Source of the DNA: Ficedula albicollis
Lineage: Eukaryota > Chordata > Aves > Passeriformes > Muscicapidae
Assembly: GCF_000247815.1 (NCBI RefSeq)
Contig: NW_004775881.1
Span: 1,346,573-1,410,572 of the forward strand
Direction of reading: 5' to 3'
Length of the DNA stretch: 64,000 bases
Below are positions 13,101 to 26,086 of the stretch, piece after piece. Below the pieces are notes generated by a model. That model was not told the DNA's origin and ran no database searches. It saw only the letters and a list, made by a program, of their open reading frames with translations. The position numbers and the translations under genes are program-made. How positions within the stretch are numbered: position 1 is the stretch's first letter; every line of letters starts with the position of its first letter.

Positions 13101-16100
13101 AAACGCTTTTTCAATAAAAAAATCATTATGTAAGAATTAGTAGTATTAAGATAAATACCTTGAAAGTGATAAAAAAGGTACTGCAATTACTGTGTAATTC
13201 TGAAAGAAATTAGCAGTACCTGGGAAATATTTCTGGCCACCAAGGGCTCTCTTTCTTTTTCCTCTTGAAAACCAGACACACGTGTTCAGATATTATTAGC
13301 AATACTAGCATGTCAGTGTAAGTAATTTTACTGCCCTTGCTACATTCCTCTCCCATGTTTGATCAAGCAGCTGAGCCCATAAGGAGACATCAGAGTCTGG
13401 GCAGCCCTTAATGCCAGACTTGTGAGAAGCCTTTGTGGTGAGGTACAGGGATGGCTACAAGGTTTTCAGAGTGGAATGGTATTGACTCAGCACAGGACCA
13501 TTTCTGCTTAGGTTTTGCCAAAATTACTGCCCACATTTACTGAAGGGACAGCCTTACATTTCACAGGAGGAGGAAGCAGGCAAAATTCTTCAGTCAGAAT
13601 GTGGCTGGTTTGTCAGAAGATACTTTTGCTGTAGAGGCAATTTGCTTCCACTTTCCTACAGTCTGGGAAAGTGCTTCTTCAATCAGTCAAGGCTGGCTTC
13701 CCTTGGGAGCTGCTGCTACTCCAATGCTCTAGCAGGTAGGCAGTAATTAATCATGTGAAAGCAAGATAAAGCAACAGGGAAAATGTTGGCCCTTTCATAG
13801 CTTTCAGAACATTTAATGAATATTATTGCATGAACCACATAAACAGCATTCACGGAAAGACAAGTCCCTGTAGGTGCTTTGCACAACACCCCATAATTTA
13901 TATTGTATCTTTTGTGACTATAAATATCTCCAGCTGCATCCAGGATTTCTCTGTGCTTAATTCACTGCTGCGATACTTTGTGATACTCCTTTTATTGGAG
14001 GCACAAGAATGTAAGGAGGATCTGCTTCCACGACTCATCTAGGACAGGGCTTGGCCCAACTACCAGTGAAGTTAAGGAAAGACTGAATCAAACCTCTGGG
14101 ATTCCTTTTTTGTCCCAGATTATTTTTCAAATGACCCTGACTCTCTGACTACTCCACAAAAATGAAAAAGTAGAAAAGCATTTCTGGTTAATCTTTAAAG
14201 TAAGATCATACTTCCCCTGGATAAAATGTCATGTTTTATTTAATTACCTTGAATTCTCACTTATAATGCTATCAATCAAATAAAACCACCAGAACCCACT
14301 GATCATATAAAGGAATTTAAACTTCTGGACATGGAAATTAATTTATTAACTTTGAAAAGCTGTTCTAGGGCAAATGGATTAACTCCAAATGATATGGCCT
14401 TATTTAATCATGGAAGCATCACACTATTTTTTTTTTTTTAATTTCACTGCTTCTTTATTCCAATTATTTTACATATTGTTGCAAAAATAAATTGTTAACA
14501 AGGCCATTCCCCTGAATGATAAGCAATTTAAATTAGGATGTTACTGCTGCTCATTCTTACCATAAGATGTGGATCTTAGCAAGACAGGAGAGGATTTGAA
14601 GAAGCAGATCCTTTGAAAAGTCCTGGTACCTCCACTGGCTATCTTGAGTTTGCAGTGTATGAGCTTCAGCCTTCCTTTATGTCTTTGTTCATGTCAGAGA
14701 CACTAGTCCACAGGTCTGAAAACAGTTCATGGATGTTGCAGAGTGTAAGTGAAGGTCCTAAGCTTGGGGGTGTCTGTCAATCTTCTTGGGGGCCCAAGCT
14801 GACACAGCAGTTGGGTATCCCAATGTTGATGTGCGGTAGGTGGCAAGCAACAGCTTGGGGAAAGATACAGACAAGATGTTCCAGCACATTTCAAACTGTT
14901 GGTGGAGCTGGCAGATGTTTGTTGTCTTTTGCCAAGATATGTCAGAGCCGGAACTCCTGTCCTCAGCTGTTGGCATAGACAGAGGTGCAATAATACCCAG
15001 ACTCCTTCTACAGAACTTCAACCAATTATGATTAATTAATATCAGATCAGGGGGGAATTTTGTTTTCAGACACCAAAGTTTCAGAAAATTGGATTGGAAA
15101 AAAAAAAGAGAGTATAAATCTCAAACATGTACCAAGCTCTTCATAAAAATGTTCACCCTAAGTCACAAAGCTGATGAATTTATTATTCTGCTGAAACCAA
15201 CATTTTCTGCTGACATAAAAAAATTATGACTTCTGCAACAGAGTCTGGGGAAGCTTCCATAGTGCGTAATGCTAGTGTACATAAGTACTCAGCCAGGGGC
15301 TGTGCATGCTCTTCACATACACACAGATCCCATGAAGCACAGAAGAATTGAGAGAAAAGAGTTCACGGAAGGGAAAAAAGTGCCAATGAATCCGTTATAG
15401 CTAAGAGTACAGTAAAAATCAATTAGCAGAAATGGTTCTTTTGTAAACCTTCAGAATAATAATGACTTTCACATTTTTGAGAGTTATTGCTAAACTTTTC
15501 ATTTGTAAGTGTACTTACTGGTTATAAGAACTAGTCTTCAGTTAATTTTTAGTTGGCTGAAAAGAAATGGTAGTATTTGAGAGTAAATAAGATACTAGAA
15601 GTAACAGAAAACAGAGACAACGAACTGATTAAAGGAGGTATTGGTTCTGTTGAGGCATTGTCACCATCTTCATAGCAGCACCACTCAGCCATGGGTGTTG
15701 TTAGAATTAGTTGTTCTTTTTCTGGTGAGGATTTGGCCTTAAATCATTTCATACTTCATGCAGAAGGAGGATATGATTCTATATGCCTATAAATGTGATT
15801 CTGACTTTTACCTCTCTCTTTTTAGAGTTATCTGTTCAGAAGCTAAGTATTATGATTCACTGTGCCAGACTGGGTTTGTTGCTTCATAGCTGTAAGATTG
15901 GTAGGGCAGTTTCACCCTATTATTCATTAACAGAAATGATTTAAAGTTGAGATTTGTAGGAAATCTGTTGGGACCAAATAGGAAAATATGTGCACACACA
16001 GACACAACAATCTTAAACATTGTCTGCCTCCTTGATTTTCATGAAAATTGCCAATCTGGGTACTTCACAAAAATGGGAAGTAGTTGTCACTTGGATTAGT

Positions 16101-16503
16101 TATTTTCACAATTTGTAGATAACATATGTTTGCAAGGTACTTGCCAATGAATATAACTGTTTATCTCTGACAGTTGTGAAAAAATCCTAAAAGGCACTCT
16201 GACCAGAAAATAAAAACTATTTATTAAAAAATGTTGGTGGTATTTTGGGTTTTAACCTTTCCTGTGCTAGAAATTCAAACATCTGTGCTACATTTTATAT
16301 TAAACTGCCAATTTACACTCATAAATTCTTATGCATTACATTTCTCCCTCTGTCACAGAGGAAGCTTTTTTATGCTGCTACATCTTACTCTCATTTAGAA
16401 GTGTGATATTTTGAAAAACTCATTTCAGAAGGTCAGTGTGGGAACTGGAATAGCACAGACTGACACATTTTCCTCGTATTTTGCTGGACACAGAAATAAT
16501 TTC
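10157..16503. other. Unannotated DNA, about 6.3 kb
   Basis: I find no transposon end, long array or convincing gene. Frames on both strands at 14613-15031 (up to 121 codons) overlap one another and have no recognisable domain. A slightly more GC-rich patch at 12.0-12.2 kb also gives overlapping frames on both strands. The rest is AT-rich with scattered A or T runs. Confidence 0.45.
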
Positions 16504-17044
16504 AAGGACAGACCTTGTTCAGCTCCAACAACTTTCATTCGGTAAATGAAAATGGACTCCCTCATCCAAGCCGTCTACCATTTTTCATTTTCCCACCATC
16601 TTCAAATGCACCCACCCCTGGCATAGATAGACCATGTACTTCCACATCTTCTAACATGTTTGTTGGTCGCTGCTGTTGTGGTTTTGGTTACTTGGGGTTT
16701 TGGTTTTGGTTTTGGTTTTGGTTTTGGAGGGGGGGGAGGCGAAGGACAGACCTTGTTCAGCTCCAACAACTTTCATTCGGTAAATGAAAATGGACTCCCT
16801 CATCCAAGCCGTCTACCATTTTTCATTTTCCCACCATCTTCAAATGCACCCACCCCTGGCATAGATAGACCATGTACTTCCACATCTTCTAACATGTTTG
16901 TTGGTCGCTGCTGTTGTGGTTTTGGTTACTTGGGGTTTTGGTTTTGGTTTTGGTTTTGGTGGGGGGGGAGGCATGCTGTTGTGGTTTTGGTTACTTGGGG
17001 TTTTGGTTTTGGTTTTGGTTTTGGTTTTGGAGGGGGGGGAGGCG
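16504..17044. repeat. 238-bp tandem repeat with (GGTTTT)n and G8 tracts
   Basis: The unit starting AAGGACAGACCTTGTTCAGC at 16504 recurs at 16742. A third partial unit at about 16973-17044 contains only the terminal part. Each unit ends in TTACTTGGGG, four or five GGTTTT repeats and a run of about eight G. The copies are nearly identical. The plus-strand frames that span it (16515-16787, 16660-17166) merely read the repeat in different phases. G-run spacing makes quadruplex formation plausible (inference). Confidence 0.93.
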
Positions 17045-17396
17045 AGTGTGAAGGAATGAAGGGGAATGAGTTTGGGTTGCTTGGGGTTTTTTCACTTTCC
17101 TTTAAATGCTGTCTACATTCTAATTTGACTGTTACAAAAGTTAGTTTTAAACTGACCCACATTTGATGTCATGGATAGTACAATGAATACTTTTTAGAAA
17201 TCATACTACAGAATGGACAGCAAGGACTCCACCTAGGGAAAAACTTCAGAGAGTCCCTGCAGCAACTTCCCAAGGGATATTGGATATGAGATGTTGCCTT
17301 GGAAGAAAGCCTGTACACTCTTGAAAGAACTAAGATCCCCTAGGAAGCCGAGCAGGTGCTACACACAGCATGCTGCTACACTGCCTGCAGTGCTCT

Positions 17397-17646
17397 CACA
17401 AGGAAAGACAGCAGAATCTCAGCCAGTGTGAGCAAGGAATCTGTGGCTACGGAAAATATTTATCTCTGAAAGGGTTACTAAAGAGCACTGAGTTCAAAAA
17501 GAACAAATATAACACAGAGAACACAAGGAAAGACAGCAGAATCTCAGCCAGTGTAAGCAAGGAATCTGTGGCTATGGAAAATATTTATCACTGAAAGGGT
17601 TACTAAAGAGCACTGAGTTCGAAAAGAACAAATATAACACAGAGAA
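17397..17646. repeat. Two-copy tandem duplication, 125-bp unit
   Basis: CACAAGGAAAGACAGCAGAA occurs at 17397 and 17522. Both copies run through GGTTACTAAAGAGCACTGAG to AACACAGAGAA. About four or five substitutions separate them. Confidence 0.95.
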
Positions 17647-20600
17647 TTGAGATGTTTTGATGTAGACTTTAACTATTGAATAAAAAATGCTACAACAAGA
17701 AATGCTTATATTATTTAGCGAAACTGTTCTTTGGTAATTGAACAGCAGCTCACTTCAGAGCAAGAGATGCCATCTGTGAAGTCTCACAAAGATCAACATA
17801 CAAAAGATGCAATGAAGAAACAAAATGCAATGTAAGCTGAAGCCTAAGTATGAAAGAGGAAAAAAAGTATTATTTCTGATTATATAGAAAATATATTCCC
17901 TATTAATAGCCTAAAACCTCTTTCAAATGAAGGATTAGGTTATTCAGTCACATGGAGGAATAAATCACTCACCAGCATACATTTTCTGAGTTAACTGTGA
18001 AGGAGGCAAAATAAAATTGCTTTGAATACTAAGGTAGAGTAGAACATCCCATCTGCTAAAATAAATAGATAATTGATATGGTCCTTTGCCTCCAGGAACC
18101 ATTATTGGCACCAGGCAAGACATAACTTTGAGCACATTTGCCCTCATGCAACTGGCTGTACCTGGGACAGTGGTGGCAAACCTGAGGACAAAAACTGATT
18201 CAGTGCAATGGAATTGCTGCTCAGCCTCCAATCTTTGGATCCAAGTCTGGAAAGAGCCTTGTTAATGTTGTGATAAGTAGAGGGCACCCAGTGTTCATGT
18301 ACCATGCATACCATATGAATAAATTGGAGCACAGTAGTCAGGAAAATTCATATACATCGACAAAGTAGCATGTGCCTGTCAGACTGATGTCAGAAGACTT
18401 CTGACAGACGTACCAATTATTTGGAATGTGGGAATGTATGAATATTCCTAAATGCAGTGACTGTTTTCAGTGAGGTCCAGCATCTGTTTTCCATGTCAAA
18501 AGGTTCAGCAAGTTTCTCCCATAGAAAGTATGAAGCATTAATTTAGAGTAATCCTTTTATGTAAATCCACTGTGCAAGGTCGAGAAGTTGTGGCTGATGC
18601 AAACAGGAGTTGGAACCTTTTATGGATGACTGGATCAGCAGTACCCAAGGGTATCTCATAGCATGAGAAATGCAACCAATTGCTCCTGTCTTAATCATGG
18701 CTCTTAGGAGTTTTGTGGACTCAAGAGATGTAGAAACAATGATGATTCTAATAAAAGCGCTTATTATAGACCTTCATTGTTTTATTAGATTAATATTTTT
18801 TTGGAGAGAAGTGAAGGAAAACTTTTTTAAGAGAAATTTCATGTTCCCCTATTTAGTTAGTTGTAGGCAATATTATAATTTATGTTTTGCATTTTATTTT
18901 TAATTTTAATTTAGGATGTCATAATCGATTAGTGTAAGACAAAATATCCCTTGATATATATCAAAATAAGGACAGAAAAGTGTAAAACATACAGAAATGA
19001 CTCAGGACTAATGGCTTTTGTGTGAGTCCTCTTTAATACTGCTACACTTCCCTAAACTTGATTCTTGCAGTGAAGAAGGGTCTGCTCTACCCTGCAGGAG
19101 AGAGCAGTGCTTGGAGTTACCAGCTGTGCTCTCTGCTTCTGTGGTTTGCTAGGACAGGCAAGAGATCCCTGGAACAGACCACTGAGCTAAAGCCTTCTGT
19201 TCCCTTTTCTGCGGTAAGTGGGATGGCGCACACTGTGCAGCAGGGAGTTTCTCCAGGAAGACCTGTTTTAATCCTGAGTGATGACAGCTCAGCCATTCAC
19301 TAAAAAAAAAAACTAAAACAAACATTACAGAAAATTTCCTAAATAAGATATCTTCTTCCTACCTCTGTCTTTGTTTTAAGACTAAAAATTTGACCTTAAT
19401 TTGACACTAAACCTCCTATATGAAAGCACAGCCACAGAGACAAGTTGGATGAAAAGCCACAGTCAGAATATTTATTAACAGTTAAACTCAAGTATGTGAA
19501 AATTCTGCAAGATTTCAAACTGCACAAAACCTTTGGAGTAGATACCACATCTGCAGGGCTGCTTCTGTGTTGATTAGAGAGATGGCTTTATACATCAAAA
19601 GAATGAATGGCACTAAACCTGAATGTTTGTAATAATTGTATTAAAGCAGATGCTTTAATTTTTAATGTTGTGCTGAAGGATTTATGACTTTCTTGCCATT
19701 CAGTTGCTGGTCTTAGTCCTTTGAATAAATTGTGTTTTGTTCCTTCTGGTAGTGCTTGATTTCCAGCTGTGGGATTTAGTTTTGTGTTTAAACCTCTTCT
19801 TTGCCCATCTGTTACTGTCTATAATGTTAGTTAAATTTTCAATTTGGCATTTTTTAGTCTCAGCCAAGGCTGGTCTGAATTTCAAATGAATTAACAAAAG
19901 CCAACACAAAAGAGTTCTTAGGAATATGAGTAAAATATGTGGATAAACATTTATATCTTTGATTAGATGTTGCTTCTTCAATCTATGATTTGTTTCCGTT
20001 TAGTTATTACTCAGAAAAGTTGTTTCATGCTGACCTTGGACCCTATGAATGGAAAGAATTATTTAAATAGAAAACACCGAAAATGTATCCAACTTGAAGG
20101 AGATACCTTATTGACCCTTAATTCTGCTCATAGCACAGACTTGATTAGATTCTGAATGAGTATAATTTCATGCTGATGAATTTAAAAAAAAATCTTTCTG
20201 GCTGATTAATTTCTTTTTGTATACCATTTTCCATTCCACTGTACATACTTCTCCATGGAAGGTGAAGAAATTTATTTGGCAGCATTATAACTCTTGCTTC
20301 TCTGAAAAGAAAGTGCAGGCTTGAGGAATGTAATAGTATAGTTATCTTGAAATAGAGTGACATCTGTGACTTAGCTTTAATTAATGGTGGCAATTCAGTT
20401 TTAATTTTAATTATTAGTAAATGAGGGAAAGCCATGACTTTTCTTTCTGCAAAACGAATGATTTACTTTTGCAAAACTAATGATTAAAGCATCCCTTTAG
20501 CATTTGCTCTTGAGCAGTTTTACTGGATGTGGGAAGAGCTTAACTTTTGCATGGCTTTTGTGTGGCTTACCCAATATATAGAAAATGAGGTACAAAATAA

Positions 20601-21894
20601 TAATGAGATTGTGCTGCATGCAAAAGCAATGCAGTGTCTTGTGAAGTAGAAAATAAAGTGTACTTCTGTGCTCTTCGAAGGACTCTGGGCAGTTACTTTT
20701 CTTTCCAGATGTTTAAGCTTCTTAGGCAAGACACGGGGACAAGACACTGGAGGATTCTTTAAGAAAGGGTGAATTCTTGGGAGTAGAGATCAGCACAAGA
20801 ATTGATTTCTAGCCTACTTTACAACTTTGCAGTCTCAGTGGCATGCATAGCTTTCTACCATGCAACCAGAACCACTGTGTCTTTCCAGGCTGAGTGACAC
20901 GAGGTAACCACCCCCATGAAGTTTCAGCCACTCTCTCACAAGTGTAAGTCTGGAGGTCTTAAGACCTGTCATGTGAATAAAAGCAAAAATGTGGAGAAAG
21001 ATATAAAGTTTCATTCTAAAGCTAAACCTATTAACTTTTTTTTTTTTTTTTTAATTAGGGCATATTAACTTTTCATATAAAAAACAGTAAAGGCCAGAAA
21101 TAAGAAGTTAATAATAGCATTATTTTGGGCTTGATCAGAAAAGATAAAAAACTGCAGGTGGGTTATAGTGGATACCAACTATTTGAATATCTTGTATTTT
21201 GTAAGTTCAAGTGGTAATCGTAACTAAGTATAAATTTTCTCATCTAAATGCCCAATAGTTTTAATGTCTCAGTGACTAGAGTACTATCACTTTCTCCTGG
21301 GAATAAAACTTTATGCATCATTTATGGAAGAAAATAAAATAATTAATTGCATGATTATATGGCTCTTATAACTATGTAACTTGTATCAGATATGCTGAAA
21401 ACTCATTAATAGAGTCAAACAAAGTTTTTCTTTGAATTTTTTTAGTCAGCCTGATAAGTGTATAATTGCTGGGGATAAATAAAGATGTTACAGACTAAAT
21501 TTGAAGTACCTTGAAATGAATGGGCTCTGAAAGACTTTTGCAACTGTCAGAGACACAGTGAAGGTGAAGACAACAAAAAAAAATTCTCTTTTGATTCCTT
21601 GCAAGCCCAGTGTTGAGTGCAGCTCAGCTGAATTTAGGAATTTGATACAGGAAGCATGTTACATTTTAAAATAATTTACTTATAATTTAAGGACACAGTG
21701 GGTTTTATTTGGACAGTGGTACGCAGGAATCCACACGCATTTAGAAATAAAAATAAGATCGTGTCAGACTGAAATGTGTGGGAAGCTCCTTTGTGATACT
21801 ATCAAAACTTTAAGCAAAGCTGCACAGATTTTCTGCACTAGTTTGTGTCTCTGTGGTGTGTCCCCTTTTCCTGTGGTGCTGTAATTCTGCATAA
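17647..21894. other. Unannotated AT-rich DNA, about 4.2 kb
   Basis: No transposon or gene was recognised. A 17-base T run lies at 21036-21052. One segment (19071-19213) is bounded by acceptor-like TTCTTGCAG and donor-like GCG|GTAAGTG, and one frame is open through it, but nothing identifies it as coding. Confidence 0.45.
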
Positions 21895-22057
21895 GAAATG
21901 ATTGATAAAAACAACAGTTTCAAATCTAGGTTGCTTTTTTACTATTTTACTCATGAAGTTGTAAATACTCAAGATGAAATGATTGATAAAAACAACAGTT
22001 TCAAATCTAAGTTGCTTTTTTACTATTTAACTCATGAAGTTGTAAATACTCAAGATG
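21895..22057. repeat. Two-copy tandem duplication, 81-bp unit
   Basis: GAAATGATTGATAAAAACAA occurs at 21895 and 21976. Each copy ends near AATACTCAAGAT. Two differences are clear (AATCTAGG against AATCTAAG, ATTTTACTC against ATTTAACTC). The unit is a multiple of three, so a short plus frame (21898-22134) reads the same 27 residues twice. That frame has no recognisable function. Confidence 0.94.
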
Positions 22058-23374
22058 AATATGTGACCCAAGTGCTAACCTACAGCATCTGTAAGTGGGA
22101 AACTGTCTTGGTTGTGTTTGAATTGACAATTTAGTACGATTTGTGAGATTTTTCACATCATATGTTTTCCTTTGCTGAGTCACAGTGAGCTATATTAATT
22201 ATTAATTTATCAGTCAGAGAGGGTTGAAGATATTTTCCTTGCACGAATGATAAAAAAACAAAGGTATATTTTGTACAATTAGAATTACCAGTTGTATTTG
22301 CTCATGAAAATTTGAGTTCAATGTTCATCAGAAAATCTCAAGTGGTTGGAAACAAAGTGTGATGCAGTCACATTTAGTCTTTATGAAGAGGACATATTCC
22401 CATTAAATCAGTCAGAATCTCTTCTTTTTCCTGTACACAAATAAAATAACTGAACAAAACTGTTTGTCATTTTCTCCCAACCTGTAGCAATTTCTTTAAA
22501 CATGGAGCACTTTTTCACTTAGTCCAACTTTATGGAAAAATAACATTTATAATTTAAAATGTTGCTATGGGGTGGAAAATACAATGGTTGGGTTGATGTT
22601 ATAAGAAGAAAGGAAAGTTTTATTCTATTTTCTGGAAGGCTAAAAACCCCAGACCTTATCTCAGACTTTGCTATTACAGTTCAGAGAACTCTGCTGAGCC
22701 AAAATTCATGGCTGTAATTTAGTTTTAGGCTTATGATCTATAAAAATGAATTAGAATAATTTCCTCTGAAATGCACTTGCTCAGAACATGCCAAATATTG
22801 AGTTATGTTTATCAACTGTGCTCTGTATCTAGGTTACTGTTCCCATGAAGCAGGCAAGACATAACTAAATTCCCACAACGCAAAACTATTTGGTACTCTG
22901 ACAAGTCTCCCTTAGAGTGTTGTTGTGTGGGTTAAATATTGATGGGTTTACCTTCTTTTGTACCTCCTCAACATCTCTTATCAGACTGCTGAGAAATAAT
23001 ATAAGTAATATGAAAAGAGAAGGAGATCTGCTAATTACATTGCTACTGCTAAGGAATGAATTATTTTAGTATTAGGCATATTTTTAACATTTCTCTAAAT
23101 AGAATAATTTTTATTTTGTAAAGGAGAGTGGCTTGCCACTAGAGGTCTGACTGTGCTAGGCACAGAACAAAACTTAAAGAAAACAGAACCTTAAAAAGTG
23201 ACTTATGCTTGAAATCTACAACAGCTGACATTGCATGATGTGCTTGAGGGAGATAGAGGATGGAAAAAAGGGAAAAATTATGTAAGTAAAAATGTTATCA
23301 GATCAGCCATTCCGATAGCCACCAGCACCCTCGTAGTATAACTGCAGCTAATTGCTTTGTTAGCTTCTAGACAA
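22058..23374. other. Unannotated AT-rich DNA
   Basis: About 1.3 kb with no recognisable gene, transposon or array. Confidence 0.45.
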
Positions 23375-23437
23375 AGAAAAATTTAAAATAGGGAGATAAA
23401 GGGGAAGAAAATTTTAAATAGGGAGATAAAGGGGAAG
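23375..23437. repeat. Two-copy tandem duplication, 30-bp unit
   Basis: GGGAGATAAAGGGGAAGAA occurs at 23391 and 23421, each preceded by an AAATTTTAAATA-like segment. Confidence 0.9.
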
Positions 23438-24003
23438 AATGGCATAGCTGTGTCTGTGGCCTTCCAAAAGCAGCATGGGGAAACTCATAAAAATGCTTTT
23501 ATCGAAGAGTAACAGGAGATGTTGGAGACAGGATCATGCCAGGAAGTGTTCAGAAGCAGCAGCACCAAATGAGGAACGTGAGGTTGGATGGGAACATGAT
23601 CAGAAAGGTTTTGTGAGGCTAAAAAACTTGAAAACTGCACCAGAAAGCTGCACGTAAAGTCTCACCCTTTCCTCTCCTGGTGAGCTGCACTGTGTTGAAC
23701 TGAGAGGATGACAGACACAAGACTCTTGGAAAACAGGAAAAGCAGTGTCTTTAGTTGGCTGCACCTTATGTGGCAAGGGTCTGCAACATCTGGAGAATCC
23801 ATTTCAGAAAACCTCTAAATAGACCGATGAGGCAAGACCTCTCCAGCTTCAGGTGCAAGGAGCCATGCATGACATGACTGTCTACAGACAGAGCTCTCCT
23901 TCAGGAGCCACTTTGGCTCCATTAACAGGGGCCTGTGCTTCCTGCTGGAAAATCCCCTGACTGGGTACAGTTGTGCACCTGGACAGAAAAATGGCTGGAG
24001 CCA

Positions 24004-24167
24004 TTTTATTTATCTGGGCTCAAATAGATTCCCCATTGGCTTTCTGATAGAAATTTTAACAAAGTTTTCTGTTGATTTTCACCTTTTATTTATCTGGGCT
24101 CACATAGATTCCCCATTGGCTTTCTGATAGAAATTTTAATTAACAAAGTTTTCTGTTGATTTTCACT
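24004..24167. repeat. Two-copy tandem duplication, 80-bp unit
   Basis: TTTTATTTATCTGGGCTCA occurs at 24004 and 24084. Both copies continue through TAGATTCCCCATTGGCTTTC to CTGTTGATTTTCAC. Unit 1 has CTCAAATAG and lacks a TTAA found in unit 2; unit 2 has CTCACATAG. The second unit is also the left arm of an inverted repeat (see 24084-24224). Confidence 0.93.
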
Positions 24168-24224
24168 GCCTTCTTCCCAGTTACAGTAAGTGTCCTTAAT
24201 GCTCTTTAATAACCAAGACCTCTG
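24084..24224. repeat. Inverted repeat, left arm (141 bp)
   Basis: This arm is the reverse complement of 25946-26086 with about five mismatches by eye. It runs from TTTTATTTATCTGG to CAAGACCTCTG. Its minus strand is open for more than 40 codons (RSWLLK at the start, GNL near the end). The same frame is open on the plus strand of the other arm. No family was recognised. Confidence 0.9.
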
Positions 24225-25287
24225 CCGGGAGCTCTGCCCACTGCTCTTGGAAGGATATTGCTTTTGTCTGTGTAGAAAGGCTGACAGAAACCAGTTGAGG
24301 TCTGTGCTGTTGGAGGAGGCCTGATGCTGCATCTAAGACTTGAGACACGGCTTACCCTCACTGGTACTTACAGGCCAGACATGGTGCCAGGATCTCCACA
24401 GACACAGCTCCACCTTAGGCCCTCAAATTTGTGGTTTTTAGCTGCATAGTCATGTCATGTTGTGAGCAAGATGGTGGTTGTCCTATTAACTCTTTGTTAG
24501 GCCTAGCACCAGTGCTCTCTTTGCCCTCAGCTGCGTGGCAACACTTTAAAAATCTCTTCCCAAAAGCACATACTTTCTGCCTATTTCCAACCCTGTACTT
24601 TGTAAATGGTTGCTAGACGGAAACGCTTTACAATATTGCACAAATGGCTGTGTGTAAGTAATTTATCTTCATTTTACACTCCCACTCTCCCAAGCAGCTC
24701 TTCCTTCTACATGCGGTCAGAGGGTTACAGTAGGGATGGTAAGCTTGTCAAGGTTGGAAATGAGCTTTAGAAGAATAGACACTTGCTAATTTTTTCTTCC
24801 TTTTCATTAGAATAATAGGCTTTCTTTTCAAAGTGCACACCAGAGGTTGTTTTAATTTTTTTAATTACAGTAGTTTTAGGCTATGGGATGAATTTCCTGA
24901 CCTACTAAGTTCTTTTTTTTTTTCAAAAGAACCAGTTTGCCTTCCTTTCAGCAAGGTAATTGGTGATCAAGTGGAATATATTTGAACATTCCTTGAGGAA
25001 GACACAATTCAGATTTTAAAAAAAATTACAGATTGTTCTTAATAAAGTATTGTGCAAATATGAACAATCCAATAAAATATGCTCAAACTATTATACAAAT
25101 ATGCCTTATAATTTCTTCAGTTACAGAAATATGGCAATCTTAAAAATGAAATCTTACAAATGAACACACCATGTTTACATGACTTTCTCATAATACCAGT
25201 TCATATATGGTTTACTACACTGCAAATCCTTATGTGTGCTAAGTCTCCTATTTAATAAATACAGGATTAGCTGTTCTTCTTCAGAGG

Positions 25288-25347
25288 CAATTATCTTTAA
25301 TAAGCAGATCAATTATCTTTCTGTCATAAGCAGGTCAATTATCTTTG
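25288..25347. repeat. Three short repeats of CAATTATCTTT
   Basis: CAATTATCTTT recurs three times at roughly 22-26 bp spacing, separated by related AATAAGCAGAT and CATAAGCAGGT spacers. It is a small degenerate tandem array. Confidence 0.7.
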
Positions 25348-25945
25348 TTATTATTAATTTTTAAAATTTATATTCATATAATTCTTTTGATCTTCAGTTA
25401 TTTGTAATTTTGTAGTTAAAAAATTTAAACAGCTATGTTCTTAGGGCAAATGATAAGTGTTCAGTACAAAATATCGGAGATAATTTTCAGTGGAGCTTGA
25501 GTGGGTGTAATAACACTAGGAAATGTTTTATAATCTCTCCCATCACTATTCATGCCTTGATCCCAAATGGATAGGCTGCTCATCCTCTTTCTAATAATGA
25601 TGCAAGAATTATTTCTGCTATTATTATTACTATTGCTACTACTGTTGTTATGGATCTAGAAGAAAAATTAGATGGACACAAGAAAGACAATATATATTTA
25701 AATCACAATACTGTCCACAATATGGCCTCATATGCCCAGAGCTGTTACAATATAACAATATGTAAAACCCTGTAACACAGACCTTTAATAATTTAATATT
25801 TCTTCCTTGTCTTTAAAGTACTTGGGAGTTGTTCTCTTTCTTTAGTGGATTAAGAGGACACAAAACTTTAGCATCTGTCCTCAATTTCCAGAGCAGTGCT
25901 AGATTGAAATTGTTATTCAAATGCACCCTCCATGATTACTTAGAG

Positions 25946-26086
25946 CAGAGGTCTTGGTTATTAAAGCACATTAAGGACACTTACTGTAACTGGGAAGAAG
26001 GCAGTGAAAGTCAACAGAAAACTTTGTTAATTAAAATTTCTATCAGAAAGCCAATGGGGAATCTATTTGAGTCCAGATAAATAAAA
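25946..26086. repeat. Inverted repeat, right arm (141 bp)
   Basis: This is the reverse complement of 24084-24224, at the same length. It carries CAAATAG (in reverse), like tandem unit 1 at 24004, together with the TTAATTAAC present only in unit 2, so it is a mosaic of the two left-side units. A plus frame (25829-26080) covers it. The arms flank about 1.72 kb of unrelated sequence. Confidence 0.9.

Noticed and set aside
14613..15031. Plus frame of 121 codons with overlapping minus frames
   Set aside because: Both strands are open over the same stretch and nothing resembles a protein family, so the openness is probably compositional.
16680..17042. Interstitial telomere sequence
   Set aside because: The unit is GGTTTT, not the vertebrate TTAGGG, and it occurs inside a larger 238-bp repeat.
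25288..25347. CRISPR-like array
   Set aside because: There are only three imperfect 11-base repeats with related spacers, in vertebrate DNA with no cas genes.
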